From Microbacterium excoecariae (GTDB lineage: Bacteria > Actinomycetota > Actinomycetes > Actinomycetales > Microbacteriaceae), in the NCBI RefSeq assembly GCF_011326725.1, contig NZ_JAANCO010000001.1, positions 186,001 through 250,000 of the forward strand: a DNA stretch of 64,000 bases, given 5' to 3'. A program made the position numbers and the translations under genes. Under the pieces are notes generated by a model, which was not told the origin of the DNA, searched no databases, and was given only the letters and a program-made list of their open reading frames with translations. Every line of letters starts with the position of its first letter. Positions within the stretch are counted from its first letter, which is position 1. Positions 1-8,913 of the stretch are shown piece by piece.

Positions 1-2
1 GG

Positions 3-452
3 GCGCACGGGCGCGTCGTCATGGGCACGGAGGGCCTCGACCCGAACGCCTTCCTGCGCGACCACCTCACGCCCGAGACGCTCGCGGATCCGCGGGTCGG
101 GGACGCCCGCGTCGGGCACGTGCACCTCAGCGTCGGCAGCGTGGACGAGGCGCGCGAGTTTTACGTGCGGCGGCTCGGCTTCGCCACGACGGCCGAGGTT
201 CCCGGCGCGCTCTTCGTTAGCGCCGGCGGCTACCACCACCACATGGCGATGAACGTCTGGTCGAGCCGCGGCGCGGGCCGGCGCCAGCAGGCGCTGGGGC
301 TCGGATCCGTCGACATCGCGCTGCCGACCCCGGACGACCTGGGCGCGGCCGTCGAGCGCATGCGGCACGCGGGCGTCGACCCGCGCGACGACGGCCGGAC
401 CGTGACGTTCTCGGATCCATGGGGCAACGACGTGCGCCTCGCGGTCGCCTGA
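3..452 (+). CDS. VOC-family protein, C-terminal part (5' end outside window)
   Basis: The frame is already open at the window edge, and the residues before the ATG at 21 (AHGRVV) continue it, so this is the tail of a longer protein rather than a complete gene starting at 21. The layout, a linker with GTEGLDP followed by one beta-alpha-beta-beta-beta module (VGHVHLSVGSVDEAREFY ... DPWGNDVRL), is that of the second half of two-module CatE-like VOC proteins (catechol dioxygenase/glyoxalase fold). A first metal ligand (His in HVHLSV) and a His cluster (HHHMAMN) are visible, but the position that usually carries the third ligand Glu near the end reads V-R-L. Reaction unknown. It is followed by a strong hairpin and faces the MFS gene, so it belongs to the preceding operon, not to the sugar island. 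Confidence 0.75.
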   Translation, partial: AHGRVVMGTEGLDPNAFLRDHLTPETLADPRVGDARVGHVHLSVGSVDEAREFYVRRLGFATTAEVPGALFVSAGGYHHHMAMNVWSSRGAGRRQQALGLGSVDIALPTPDDLGAAVERMRHAGVDPRDDGRTVTFSDPWGNDVRLAVA

Positions 453-510
453 CCCGCACGCGACGGAGCCCGCCGCCCCGAAAGGGGTGGCGGGCTCCGT
501 CGCGTGCGGG
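453..510. terminator. bidirectional terminator hairpin
   Basis: A perfect 22-bp stem (arms 453-474 and 489-510), extended inward by GCCCC/GGGGT pairing around a GAAA loop. It lies directly after the VOC stop and just before the end of the convergent MFS gene, with no U-tract, as is common in high-GC actinobacteria. Confidence 0.85.
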
Positions 511-518
511 CGCCGCGC

Positions 519-1820
519 TCAGACGCGCGCGGCCTCCTTCTCGGAGCCGTAGCGCTCTTCCTCGATCTCCTCGAGGGTCTTGCCCTGGGTCTTCGGCGCC
601 CAGATCGTGCCGACGAGGAGCGACACCGAGAGGATCGCGATGAGGATCGCGCCGAGGCCGTGCAGGCCCATCGTCGTCAGCCACACGGGGAAGCCGTAGC
701 TGAGGATGCCGACCATGATGCGGGCCGTGAAGAAGAGGAAGCCCTGCGCGGACGCGCGGTATCCGGTCGAGAACAGCTCCGCGGTCCAGAGGCCGTAGAA
801 CGCCTGCGCGCCGATGCCCGAGGCGAGGCCCCAGAGGATCGCGAACGCGAACATCGTCCCGGTGGAAGCGGGCACGTACACGAGCACGACCCAGCCGGCG
901 ATGCCCATGACGGCGCCGATGAAGTACAGCAGGCGGCGCGACATCCGGTCGGCGAGCGCCATGAACCCGAAGTACGTGCCGATAACCGTGCACAGCCAGA
1001 GGAAGGACTGCAGGAAGAACTGCTGCTGCGAGTTCGTGAACCCGGCGGCGTCGTACACGCGCGGCATGAAGATGCCCGCCTGGCCGGCCACGGTGTTCCA
1101 GAACCCGTACACGCCGACGAGGAAGATCAGCGCCGTGATGTTCTTCTTGCGGCTGAACAGACCGCGGAAGCCGGATCCGCCGAGCACCTTCGCGCTCGGG
1201 TTCTGCGTGCGCACGTTGTTCGTCTCGGTCCAGCGCTTGGACTCCGAGAGCCCCTGGCGGACCCACCACGTGATGAACGCGACGACGAAGAGGTGCACGA
1301 AGATGATGCGCGAGCCGAACAGGCCGAGCGGCTCGAGGAGCGCGGCGAGGAAGAAGCCGATCGCCGGGCCCACCGACCAGGCCAGCTGCGCCGTGCCGAC
1401 ATGGGCGGCGCGCTTCTCGCTCGGCGCCTCCTCGGCGATGTACGTCCACGAGGCCGGAACGCCCGCGCCCACCGCGATACCCGTGATGACGAAGGCCGCC
1501 ATGAGCATGCCGCTGTTCACGGCGAACGCGGCGATCAAGACACCCACCATGTAGACCATGAGGTCGTAGGTGTAGATGAACTTGCGCCCGAGGCGGTCGC
1601 ACAGCGGGCCGCCGATGATGGCGCCGATCGCGGCGCCGAAGGCGTTGGCGCTGAGCGCGGCGAGGAGGCCGGCGAACCCGTCGGAGAACCCGAATTCGGC
1701 CTGCCAGAATCCGAGGCTCGTGGCGATCGCGATGATCGACCCGGCCTCGATGTAGTTCGACATCGCGACGGCGATGGTCGCCTTCCATCCCGTCGTGTTC
1801 TTCGCACCGATGCGTGCCAT
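519..1820 (-). CDS. MFS sugar transporter (sugar-porter type)
   Basis: A 433-residue, 12-helix major facilitator. Motif A is visible after TM2 (GGPLCDRLGRKF), and the C-terminal PKTQGKTLEEIEEE is the sugar-porter signature (PETKGxTLEE in the family). It would be a proton-coupled uptake carrier for a monosaccharide, polyol or sugar acid. The start ATG at 1818-1820 is preceded by AAGGAAGAG. It is transcribed divergently from the GntP permease, and the shared 221-bp region carries a TTGGTCAACCGGTT motif also found in front of the apionate operon, so it may deliver a substrate of that pathway. Two unrelated permeases back to back suggest either two substrates (for example apiose and apionate) or redundancy. 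Substrate not determinable from sequence. Confidence 0.85.
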   Translation of the reverse strand: MARIGAKNTTGWKATIAVAMSNYIEAGSIIAIATSLGFWQAEFGFSDGFAGLLAALSANAFGAAIGAIIGGPLCDRLGRKFIYTYDLMVYMVGVLIAAFAVNSGMLMAAFVITGIAVGAGVPASWTYIAEEAPSEKRAAHVGTAQLAWSVGPAIGFFLAALLEPLGLFGSRIIFVHLFVVAFITWWVRQGLSESKRWTETNNVRTQNPSAKVLGGSGFRGLFSRKKNITALIFLVGVYGFWNTVAGQAGIFMPRVYDAAGFTNSQQQFFLQSFLWLCTVIGTYFGFMALADRMSRRLLYFIGAVMGIAGWVVLVYVPASTGTMFAFAILWGLASGIGAQAFYGLWTAELFSTGYRASAQGFLFFTARIMVGILSYGFPVWLTTMGLHGLGAILIAILSVSLLVGTIWAPKTQGKTLEEIEEERYGSEKEAARV

Positions 1821-1978
1821 GCGTACGTCTCTTCCTTGAAAACTTCGTGCGGCGCCGGCGGCTTTGCCTCCGTCGTCGTCTCACCGAGCGTGAAACGATT
1901 CAGGCGCCAGCGGACGACTGTACGACAGATTCCTGAGATTCGCCAAACGAATGCGGGCCGGGGGCGCGCGTGTTAGTT

Positions 1979-1994
1979 TTGGTCAACCGGTTGA
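1979..1994. promoter_or_regulatory. putative GntR operator 1 (TTGGTCAACCGGTTGA)
   Basis: Contains the 12-bp perfect palindrome TCAACCGGTTGA (1983-1994), about 50 bases upstream of the GntP start and in the divergent region with the MFS gene. The same 14-mer TTGGTCAACCGGTT recurs at 4277 and 44286. Best candidate binder is the GntR/FCD protein encoded at 3498-4235 (inference). Confidence 0.7.
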
Positions 1995-2041
1995 TAGATA
2001 TCACCGCCTGCGTCACCCCGTGCAAAGGAGCATCCGCCGCA

Positions 2042-3463
2042 ATGAGCCCCGCCATCCTCATGATCATCGCCGTCGCGTCCATCGCGATCTTGCTCTTCCT
2101 TGTGATGCGCCTGAAATGGCCCGCCTACCTGGCCCTTCTCACGGTCGCGGTCCTCACGGCGTTGGCGGCGCGGATCCCGATCGAGGAGATCATCCCGACG
2201 GTGATCGAGGGCATGGGCAGCACGCTCGGCAACGTCGCGCTCCTCGTCGGACTCGGCGCCATGCTCGGCGGGATCATCGAGAAGACCGGCGGCGCGGAGA
2301 TCGTCGCCAGCATGGCCGCCCGTCGGCTCGGCGAGAAGCGCCTCGGGCCCGCCCTCCTCGTCGCCTCGGGCCTCGTCGCGATCCCGATCTTCTTCGACGT
2401 CGCGTTCATCATCCTCGTGCCGATCATCTTCAGCTTCGCGAAGGCGGCTGGCCATAAGAGCCCGATCGCGCTCGGCGCGCCGGTGGCCGTGTTCATGGTT
2501 TTCATCCACAACTCGATTCCGCCGCACCCCGGGATCGTCGGATCCACGACCCTGCTGAACCCCGACGTGCTGGGGCTCGTCACGCTGCTCGGGCTCGTGC
2601 TCATCGTGCCGATGGGCTTCGTCCTCTGGTTCGTCAACAAGCGGATCATGGCGACGAGCACGTTCCGCATGACGCCGGAGGTCGCCGAGAAGTACGCCGA
2701 CGCGGGCGCCGTCGACCTGACAGCCGTCGAGTCCTCGCGCAACGCGAGCGATCGCACGACCACGACGCGCACCATCACGCACCCCGGCGCCGGCACCGTG
2801 ATCACGCTGATCCTCCTCCCCATCCTCATGATCGCGGCCGGCACCGTCGGCGGCCTGTTCGCCCCGGAAGGATCGACGGTCGCGAACGTCCTCGCCTTCG
2901 TCGGGGCCCCCGGCTTCGCCCTGCTCGTCGCCGCGATCCTCGCCATGTACGTGCTCGGGATCCGGCACGGCTGGGGCCGCCACGACATCAGCGACCTCAT
3001 GGACGCCGCGCTCGCACCCGCGGCCATCGTGGTCTTCGTCACGGGGGCGGGCGGCGTCTTCGCCCGCGTCCTCACGGAATCCGGGATCGGCGACGCCGTG
3101 TCGGGCCTGCTCACGTCCTGGGGCGTGCCCATCGTCCTGCTCGCCTTCCTCGTCGCCCTCGTGTTCAAGGTGGCGCAGGGATCCGGCACGGTCGCGACGC
3201 TCACCGCCGCGGGCGTCGTCCAGTCGGCCGTCGTCTCGGGCGGATACTCCGACTTCCAGGTGGCCCTTATCGTGCTGGCGATCGCCATGGGGTCCGTCGC
3301 CCTCTCCCACATCAACGACTCGGGATTCTGGATCGCGACGAAGTTCCTCGGACTCTCCGTCGGCGGCGGTTTGCGCACGTGGACCGTCATGTGCACCGTC
3401 GCCGGATTCCTCGGCATGGCCGCCATCCTCGTGACCTGGTTCGTCTACGGCGCCCTGGCCTGA
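2042..3463 (+). CDS. GntP-family sugar-acid permease
   Basis: A 473-residue, multi-helix membrane protein with the GntP (gluconate:H+ symporter) signature: LLVGLGAMLGGIIEKTGGAE, DVAFIILVPIIF, and NSIPPHPG in the middle, with paired sequences in the second half (AQGSGTVAT, SHINDSGFW). The start at 2042 is chosen because AAAGGAG lies at 2024-2030; an in-frame upstream ATG at 1970 would place translation start before the operator. GntP proteins carry aldonates such as gluconate or related acids; beside ApnL/ApnO-type enzymes, D-apionate is an attractive substrate, but this is inference from context. Regulation: operator 1 lies immediately upstream. A large hairpin follows the stop. Confidence 0.9.
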   Translation: MSPAILMIIAVASIAILLFLVMRLKWPAYLALLTVAVLTALAARIPIEEIIPTVIEGMGSTLGNVALLVGLGAMLGGIIEKTGGAEIVASMAARRLGEKRLGPALLVASGLVAIPIFFDVAFIILVPIIFSFAKAAGHKSPIALGAPVAVFMVFIHNSIPPHPGIVGSTTLLNPDVLGLVTLLGLVLIVPMGFVLWFVNKRIMATSTFRMTPEVAEKYADAGAVDLTAVESSRNASDRTTTTRTITHPGAGTVITLILLPILMIAAGTVGGLFAPEGSTVANVLAFVGAPGFALLVAAILAMYVLGIRHGWGRHDISDLMDAALAPAAIVVFVTGAGGVFARVLTESGIGDAVSGLLTSWGVPIVLLAFLVALVFKVAQGSGTVATLTAAGVVQSAVVSGGYSDFQVALIVLAIAMGSVALSHINDSGFWIATKFLGLSVGGGLRTWTVMCTVAGFLGMAAILVTWFVYGALA

Positions 3464-3476
3464 GCGGCGACGCCAC

Positions 3477-3522
3477 CCTGCGGGGGCTGCGCGCGGATCA
3501 CTCCGCGAGCAGCCCCCGCAGG
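3477..3522. terminator. bidirectional terminator hairpin overlapping the GntR 3' end
   Basis: Arms CCTGCGGGGGCTGC (3477-3490) and GCAGCCCCCGCAGG (3509-3522) pair perfectly over 14 bp. It separates the convergent GntP and GntR genes; the right arm lies inside the last codons of the GntR gene. Confidence 0.8.
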
Positions 3523-4235
3523 CGTTCGGCGGCCGTGATCATGTGGACCGCCATCGCCGATGCCGCGCCGTCGGCGTCGCGCGCGTCGAGCGCGCGGGCG
3601 ATCGCCTCGTGCTCCGCGAGCGCGAGCGCCGCGTCCTCCGCCGTGTGCACGGCGCGGTCGGCGTATACCTGCAGGAGCGAGCGCACGACGTGCAGGAGGT
3701 CGCGGAGCGTCGCGTTGCCAGCGGCATCGGCGAGCGCGAGGTGGAAGTCGAAGTCTGCGCGGGCGAACGCCGCGAGGTCGCCGTCGGCGTCGCGCATGCC
3801 CGCAAGGTGGGCGCCGAGCACGGCGCGCGCCTCGTCCGACGCCCGGGTCGCGGCCAGGCGAGCGACGTAGATCTCCAGCCCCGAGCGCAGCTCGAGCAAC
3901 TCCGCCGTGTTCCGCTCGCCGATGAGGAGCCCCCACCGGAGCGTCTGCGGCAGGAGCTCGCTCGCCGCACCGCGCAGATAGGTCCCGGATCCGGGCCGCA
4001 CGTCGACGATCCCGAGAAGCTCCAGCGCCGCCAGCGCCTCGCGCACGGCCGAGCGTCCGACGCCCAGCGAGGCCGCGAGGTGACGCTCGGCGGGCAGGCG
4101 CGTGCCGGGGGCGATCGAGCCGCCCGTGAACAGGTCGAGCAGGCGGCGGGCGACCTCGCTGACGGGCGAACCGCCGGGGAGGGCGCCCAGAGCACCCGCG
4201 ATGGCGTCCGAGGTCCCCGATGCGTCGACTGGCAT
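3498..4235 (-). CDS. GntR-family regulator, FadR/FCD type
   Basis: A 245-residue protein: an N-terminal winged helix (PVSEVARRLLDLFTGG ... GVGRSAVREALAALELLG, residues about 25-75), then an all-helical FCD effector domain with the metal/ligand residues usual for the family (Asp and His in FDFHLAL, His in EHEAIA, His in AVHMI). FCD regulators typically sense sugar acids or short carboxylates and release DNA on binding. It is divergent from the apionate operon. The 72-bp region between them holds TTGGTCAACCGGTT, so autoregulation together with control of the operon and of the GntP/MFS pair is the simplest model. Effector unknown; an apionate-pathway intermediate is inferred. Confidence 0.85.
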   Translation of the reverse strand: MPVDASGTSDAIAGALGALPGGSPVSEVARRLLDLFTGGSIAPGTRLPAERHLAASLGVGRSAVREALAALELLGIVDVRPGSGTYLRGAASELLPQTLRWGLLIGERNTAELLELRSGLEIYVARLAATRASDEARAVLGAHLAGMRDADGDLAAFARADFDFHLALADAAGNATLRDLLHVVRSLLQVYADRAVHTAEDAALALAEHEAIARALDARDADGAASAMAVHMITAAERLRGLLAE

Positions 4236-4276
4236 CCCCCCAATTTATCCGCACGGGCGCGAAATGACGATTGCAA

Positions 4277-4292
4277 TTGGTCAACCGGTTTG
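4277..4292. promoter_or_regulatory. putative GntR operator 2 (TTGGTCAACCGGTTTG)
   Basis: Shares TTGGTCAACCGGTT with sites at 1979 and 44286, and the longer AATTGGTCAACCGGTT with 44284. It sits 15 bases before the kinase ATG at 4307, between the divergent GntR gene and the apionate operon, where bound repressor would block transcription of the operon. Confidence 0.7.
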
Positions 4293-4306
4293 TCAGAATG
4301 GACGGC

Positions 4307-6037
4307 ATGACCCGCCTCTGGAATGAACCGGGCGATTTCGCCGACGAAATGGTCGACGGCTTCGTCGCCGCCCACGGACGCCTCGTGCGCCGCGTCACCG
4401 GCGGCGTCGCGCGCAGCACCCGCACCCCCGACGGCGAGGTCGCCGTCGTCATCGGCGGCGGATCCGGCCACTACCCCGCCTTCGCCGGCCTCGTCGGCCC
4501 CGGGCTGGCACACGGCGCCGCCATGGGGAACCTCTTCGCCTCGCCCTCCACGCCGCAGGTCCTCTCCGTGGCCCGCGCGGCCGAGCAGGGCGGCGGCGTG
4601 CTCCTCGGGTACGGCAACTACGCCGGCGACGTGTTGAACTTCAATGCCGCCCAGGACCAGCTGCGCGCCGCCGGGATCCCGTGCGAGTCGATCGCGGTCA
4701 CGGACGACGTCTCGAGCGCGCCGATCGACGATCGCGCGCGCCGCCGCGGCATCGCGGGCGACCTCACCGTCTTCCGGATCGCCGCGGCCGCCGCGGCCGA
4801 GAAGCGCCCCCTCGCCGAGGTCGCGGACCTCGCCCGCCGCGCGAACGAGCGCACGCGCTCGTTCGGCGTCGCGTTCACGGGGTGCTCCCTCCCGGGCGCC
4901 GACGCGCCGCTCTTCGAGGTCCCTGAGGGCCGCATGGCCGTCGGGCTGGGCATCCACGGCGAGCCGGGGCTGTCGATTACGGACATCCCCACCGCCGACG
5001 AGCTCGCGGAGATGCTCGTCGCGCGCCTGCTGGACGAGCTGCCGGACGGCGTCTCGTCGGCCCGCGGCGCGCGCGTCGTCCCGATCCTCAACGGCCTGGG
5101 CTCGCTGAAGTACGAGGAGATGTTCGTCGTCTACCGGCGCATCGCCCAGCTCCTCGACGACGCGGGCCTCGTGGCGGTGGATCCGCACGTCGGCGAGTAC
5201 TGCACCAGCTTCGACATGGCCGGCACCTCCCTCACGCTGTTCTGGCTCGACCCCGAGCTCGAGGCGCTCTGGGACACGCCCGTCGACACGCCGGCCTACC
5301 GCCGCGGCGGCGCCGTCGCGCCCGGCGAGCCGCTTGCGGAAGTCGACGAGGAGGCGGACGCCGCCGAGATCGGACCGTCCGACGACGCGTCGCGGCGCCT
5401 CGCGGCGGGCGCCGTCACGGCGTTCACCCGGGCGGCCGCGACGATCGACGAGCACGTCGACGAGCTCGGCCGCATCGACGCGATCGCGGGCGACGGCGAC
5501 CACGGCATCGGGATGCAGCGCGGCGTGCACGCCGCCCTCGGGGCGGCGCGCGACGCCGCCGAGCGGGGCGCCGGCCTGGGGACGACGGTCGCCCTCGCGG
5601 GCGACGCGTGGGCGGATCGCGCCGGCGGCACCTCGGGTGCCCTCTGGGGCATGATCCTCCGCACGCTCGCGGCCGATCTCGGCGACGACGGATCCCCCGA
5701 CCCCGCCGCCGCGGCGGCCGGGCTGACGCGCGCCGCCGAGGCCGTCATGGCGTACGGCAAGGCGCGCCCGGGCGACAAGACCCTCGTGGACGCGCTCGTT
5801 CCGCTCGCGGAGGCCTTCGAGCGCGGCATCGCGGACGGATCCGCCATCGGCCCGGCCTGGGCCGACGCGGCGCGCACAGCCGAGACGGCCGCCGCGGCCA
5901 CGGCCGACCTCATGCCGCGCATGGGCCGCGCCCGCACCCACCACGAGAAGGCGCTCGGCACCCCCGACCCCGGGGCGCACTCGCTCGCGCTCCTCGCCCT
6001 CACCCTCGCAGACCAGCTCACCCCTCAGGAGGCCTGA
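4307..6037 (+). CDS. DhaK-DhaL fusion kinase, probable L-erythrulose kinase
   Basis: A 576-residue ATP-dependent ketose kinase combining both halves of the dihydroxyacetone kinase family. The DhaK part (about 1-335) has [12 protein letters not shown] (His55) and GIHGEPG, whose His217 matches the residue that forms a hemiaminal with the ketose. The DhaL part (about 360-576) has the Mg-ATP loop GDGDHG at 395-400. It is first in an operon followed at once by RpiB-like and TPI-like isomerases, the arrangement known for tetrulose kinases (LerK/DerK types) rather than glycerol metabolism. Inferred role: L-erythrulose to L-erythrulose 1-phosphate, downstream of the OiaC-like decarboxylase. Start: ATG 4307 gives the family N-terminus ([14 protein letters not shown]); ATG 4298 is possible. 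No good ribosome site is seen for either, so the transcript may be leaderless. Confidence 0.8.
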   Translation: MTRLWNEPGDFADEMVDGFVAAHGRLVRRVTGGVARSTRTPDGEVAVVIGGGSGHYPAFAGLVGPGLAHGAAMGNLFASPSTPQVLSVARAAEQGGGVLLGYGNYAGDVLNFNAAQDQLRAAGIPCESIAVTDDVSSAPIDDRARRRGIAGDLTVFRIAAAAAAEKRPLAEVADLARRANERTRSFGVAFTGCSLPGADAPLFEVPEGRMAVGLGIHGEPGLSITDIPTADELAEMLVARLLDELPDGVSSARGARVVPILNGLGSLKYEEMFVVYRRIAQLLDDAGLVAVDPHVGEYCTSFDMAGTSLTLFWLDPELEALWDTPVDTPAYRRGGAVAPGEPLAEVDEEADAAEIGPSDDASRRLAAGAVTAFTRAAATIDEHVDELGRIDAIAGDGDHGIGMQRGVHAALGAARDAAERGAGLGTTVALAGDAWADRAGGTSGALWGMILRTLAADLGDDGSPDPAAAAAGLTRAAEAVMAYGKARPGDKTLVDALVPLAEAFERGIADGSAIGPAWADAARTAETAAAATADLMPRMGRARTHHEKALGTPDPGAHSLALLALTLADQLTPQEA

Positions 6038-6038
6038 C

Positions 6039-6509
6039 ATGACCGATGCGCTGCGCATCATCGTCGGAAGCGACGACGCCGGATTCGACTACAAGGAGAT
6101 CCTCAAGCGCGATCTCGAGGCGAACGACTCCGTCGCGAGCGTCGTCGACGTCGGCGTCGGTTCCGACGGCCACACGCCGTACCCGCGGGTCGCGATCGAG
6201 GCCGCCGAGCGCGTCGCGCGCGGCGAGGCCGACCGCGCCCTCCTCATCTGCGGCACCGGCCTCGGCGTCGCCATCTCGGCCAACAAGGTGCCGGGGATCC
6301 GCGCCGTCACGGCACACGACAGCTTCTCCGTCGAGCGCGGCGTGCTCTCGAACGACGCCCAGATCCTCACGATGGGGCAGCGCGTCGTGGGCATCGAGCT
6401 CGCCCGCCGGCTTGTGCGCGAGTGGCTGACCTACCGCTTCGACCCCTCCTCGGCCTCGGCCGAGAAGGTCGCCGTCATCGGCGAATACGAGGCCACGGGC
6501 TCCTGCTGA
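6039..6509 (+). CDS. RpiB-like isomerase, probable D-erythrulose-4-phosphate isomerase
   Basis: A 156-residue member of the RpiB/LacAB sugar-phosphate isomerase family. The catalytic [13 protein letters not shown] segment (Cys about 71) and the N-terminal strand with [11 protein letters not shown] are clear. Classical RpiB has GSDHAG; the His-to-Asp change here is a subfamily difference and argues against a standard ribose-5-phosphate isomerase. In tetritol and apionate pathways the RpiB-type enzyme (EryI/DerI) converts D-erythrulose 4-phosphate to D-erythrose 4-phosphate, which enters the pentose phosphate pathway; the flanking kinase and TPI-like gene make that the best call. One base separates it from the kinase stop, and its TGA overlaps the next ATG (TGATG), so translation is coupled. 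Confidence 0.8.
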   Translation: MTDALRIIVGSDDAGFDYKEILKRDLEANDSVASVVDVGVGSDGHTPYPRVAIEAAERVARGEADRALLICGTGLGVAISANKVPGIRAVTAHDSFSVERGVLSNDAQILTMGQRVVGIELARRLVREWLTYRFDPSSASAEKVAVIGEYEATGSC

Positions 6510-7261
6510 TGTCCGTCGTGGTGGGCGTGAGCCTGAAGATGTACTTCAGCCACGCGCAGGCGACCGCCTGGTTCGCGGACGTCGCGGAGCGGGTGCGCGA
6601 GCACGCCGCCGTGGCGAGCGGATCCGTCGAGTTCTTCGTCGTCCCGACGTACCTCCAGATCGGCGCGGCCACCGACGCGTTCGCGGGCACGCCCGTGCGG
6701 GTCGGCGCGCAGGACGTGGCCGCGGCGGCCTCGGGCGCGTACACCGGCGAGGTGAGTGCGGGCGAGATCGCCGAGGTCGGCGCGTCCCTCGCCGAGATCG
6801 GCCACGCCGAGCGCCGGGCGCAGTTCGGCGACACCGACGAGGTCGTGGCCGCGAAGACCGCCGCGGCGCTCGGCGCCGGGCTCACCCCGGTGCTCTGCGT
6901 CGGCGAGACCGAGCACATGGACCCGGCCGAGGCGGCGGCAGCCACGATCGCGCAGCTGCGCGACGCCCTCGGCGGCCTCTCGGGCCGCGTCATCGTCGCG
7001 TACGAGCCGGTCTGGGCGATCGGCGCCCCCGAGCCCGCGCCCGCCGCGCACATTCGCGCCGTCTGCCGCGCGCTGCGCGAGGAGGTTTCCGCCCGCGGCT
7101 CCGGGGACGCCGTCATCTATGGCGGATCCGCGGGCCCCGGCCTGCTCGAGACGCTCGGCGGCGACGCCGACGGGCTGTTCCTCGGCCGGTTCGCGCACGA
7201 CCCCGACCGCCTCGTCGCGGTGCTGGACGAGGCCGCCACGCTCGCGGAGGCGCGCGCGTGA
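6509..7261 (+). CDS. triosephosphate-isomerase-like protein, probable erythrulose-1-phosphate isomerase
   Basis: A 250-residue TIM barrel with the full TPI catalytic set: Lys10 in SLKMY, His99 in EIGHAERR, Glu166 in AYEPVWAIG, and the phosphate-binding YGGSAGPG and FLGRFAHD near the C-terminus. The N-terminal SLKMY (instead of NWKMN) and its operon position mark it as the specialised EryH type that interconverts L-erythrulose 1-phosphate and D-erythrulose 4-phosphate, rather than the glycolytic enzyme. It overlaps its neighbours on both sides (TGATG upstream, GTGA downstream). Family assignment is firm; substrate is inferred from the kinase and RpiB-like genes around it. Confidence 0.85.
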   Translation: MSVVVGVSLKMYFSHAQATAWFADVAERVREHAAVASGSVEFFVVPTYLQIGAATDAFAGTPVRVGAQDVAAAASGAYTGEVSAGEIAEVGASLAEIGHAERRAQFGDTDEVVAAKTAAALGAGLTPVLCVGETEHMDPAEAAAATIAQLRDALGGLSGRVIVAYEPVWAIGAPEPAPAAHIRAVCRALREEVSARGSGDAVIYGGSAGPGLLETLGGDADGLFLGRFAHDPDRLVAVLDEAATLAEARA

Positions 7262-8055
7262 TCGGGCTCGGCACATACGCCCTGTTCTGGGAGATGTCGG
7301 ACCGGGTGCCGGATCCACTGACGCTCGCCGGCGCCTTCGAGCGCACGCGGGAGCTCGGCGAGGCGCTCTTCCAGATCTGCGACTACGCGCCACTCGAGGG
7401 CATGAGCGACGCGGAGCTGCGCGATGCCGCGCGCGCCGCCCGCGAGATGGGCGTCGCGATCGAGCTCGGCACGAAGGGAATCCACCCCGACCGCCTGCGG
7501 CGCTTCCTCGAGATCGCCGACATCTTCGACGCCCGTCTCGTGCGGAGCATGCTGCGCGGGCCCGAGGGCTCCCCCGCGCCCGACGAGGCGCGCGAGCAGC
7601 TCGGATCCGTCGTGGGCGCGTACGCCGACGCCGGGGTGACGATCGCGCTGGAGACATACGAGCAGGTCGCGACGCGCGACCTCGTCGCGCTCGTCGGCGA
7701 GATCGACAGCCCCGCGCTCGGGATCTGCCTCGACCCCGCCAACGTCGTCGCACGCCTCGAGAACCCGCGGGACTGCGTGGAGCAGACGGCGGACCTCGTG
7801 GCGAACGTCCATGTCAAGGACTTCGCCTTCGACCGCCAGGACGGGTGGGTCGGATTCACCTACTCCGGCGCGCCGATGGGGTCTGGTCTGCACGACTACG
7901 ACCACCTGACGCGCATCGTCCGGCCGCGCGAGCGCGGCATCAACGAGATCGTCGAACACTGGCTTCCGTGGCAGGGCACCGCGCCCGACACGGTCCGTAC
8001 GGAGCGGGAATGGACCCGCCGCACACTCGAACACCTGAGGAGGACCCCCAAATGA
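7258..8055 (+). CDS. sugar phosphate isomerase/epimerase-fold protein, probable 3-oxo-isoapionate decarboxylase (OiaC-like)
   Basis: A 265-residue AP-endonuclease-2/xylose-isomerase-like TIM barrel starting at GTG (GTGA overlap with the TPI-like stop). Candidate metal ligands at strand ends are Glu in TIALETYE, Asp in ICLDPANV, His in VHVKDFAF and Glu in INEIVEHW. The family is broad, but the next gene encodes an ApnO-type oxidoisomerase and the preceding three handle erythrulose. In the described non-phosphorylating D-apionate route, the enzyme between ApnO and the erythrulose kinase is OiaC, a decarboxylase that turns 3-oxo-isoapionate into L-erythrulose. Assigned by context; an ordinary sugar epimerase cannot be excluded. 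Confidence 0.65.
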   Translation: MIGLGTYALFWEMSDRVPDPLTLAGAFERTRELGEALFQICDYAPLEGMSDAELRDAARAAREMGVAIELGTKGIHPDRLRRFLEIADIFDARLVRSMLRGPEGSPAPDEAREQLGSVVGAYADAGVTIALETYEQVATRDLVALVGEIDSPALGICLDPANVVARLENPRDCVEQTADLVANVHVKDFAFDRQDGWVGFTYSGAPMGSGLHDYDHLTRIVRPRERGINEIVEHWLPWQGTAPDTVRTEREWTRRTLEHLRRTPK

Positions 8056-8906
8056 CCGACACCTACCGCATCGCCCTGTTCGGAGCCGGCGGCAAGATGG
8101 GCACCCGGATCACGAACAACCTCGCGAAGACGGACCACGACGTCCGCCACGTCGAGGGCGCCCCCGCGGGCCAGGAGCGCCTGCGCGCCGCGGGCCACGA
8201 GCCCGTCGCGGCGGAAGCCGCGATCGACGGTGCACAGATCGTCATCCTCGCCGTGCCCGACCTGGCCCTCGGATCCGTCACGGCCGAGATCGTGCCGCAG
8301 CTCGCGCCGGGGACGGTCGTGCTGACGCTCGACCCCGCCGCCGCCTACGCCGGCCTCCTCACCACGCGCGAGGACGTCGTCCAGGCGGTCGCGCACCCCT
8401 GCCACCCGTCGGTCTTCCTGCAGCGCGAGACCCCCGAGCAGTGGGCCGACACCTTCGGCGGGATCGCCGCGCCGCAGGACGTCATCGCCGCCGTCGAGTC
8501 GGATGACGCGGCCACCCAGGCGCTCGTCGAGCGCGTCGTGCGGGACATCTACGCCCCCGTGATCGACGTGCACTGGGTGACCGTGAAGCAGCTCGCGCAG
8601 CTCGAGCCGACGCTCGTCGAGACGATCGCGTGCATGATCGGCGCGCTGCTGAAGGAGTCGCTGCAGGAGGCCGTCGACACAATGGGCGTCCCCGAGCCCG
8701 CCGCGCGCGCGATTCTGCTCGGCCACACGCAGGTCGCGCTCGCGAACAGCCTCAACGGCGACAACCCGTTCAGCGACGCGTGCCTCATCGCCATGGACTA
8801 CGGTCGCGAGAGCATCATCAAGGAGGACTGGAAGAAGGTCTTCCGCGACGACGAGCTCGACAAGAACCTCGCGCGCATGCTCCACCTGGACACGATCGAG
8901 CGGTAG
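8052..8906 (+). CDS. apnO: probable D-apionate oxidoisomerase (ApnO-like)
   Basis: A 284-residue NAD-dependent protein: an N-terminal Rossmann domain (ALFGAGGKMGTRITNN) of the F420-oxidoreductase/6-phosphogluconate dehydrogenase superfamily, then an all-helical C-terminal domain typical of the PGDH_C group (VKQLAQLEPTLVETIA, LLGHTQVAL, DACLIAMDYG). This domain pair is what I recall for D-apionate oxidoisomerase, which oxidises D-apionate and migrates a hydroxymethyl group to give 3-oxo-isoapionate. ATGA overlap with the OiaC-like gene. The other operon members (ApnL-like, OiaC-like, tetrulose kinase and isomerases) supply both the upstream and downstream steps, which strengthens the assignment. 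A related hydroxyacid dehydrogenase remains the alternative. Confidence 0.7.
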   Translation: MTDTYRIALFGAGGKMGTRITNNLAKTDHDVRHVEGAPAGQERLRAAGHEPVAAEAAIDGAQIVILAVPDLALGSVTAEIVPQLAPGTVVLTLDPAAAYAGLLTTREDVVQAVAHPCHPSVFLQRETPEQWADTFGGIAAPQDVIAAVESDDAATQALVERVVRDIYAPVIDVHWVTVKQLAQLEPTLVETIACMIGALLKESLQEAVDTMGVPEPAARAILLGHTQVALANSLNGDNPFSDACLIAMDYGRESIIKEDWKKVFRDDELDKNLARMLHLDTIER

Positions 8907-8913
8907 GAACGCC

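Noticed and set aside
4271..4306. Upstream TTG/ATG starts for the DhaKL kinase
   Set aside because: TTG 4271 lies within the operator region and would add residues that do not match the family N-terminus; ATG 4307 begins the recognisable sequence.
6509..7261. Housekeeping triosephosphate isomerase
   Set aside because: It lies inside a tetrulose kinase/isomerase operon rather than with gap-pgk, and has SLKMY instead of the usual NWKMN start.
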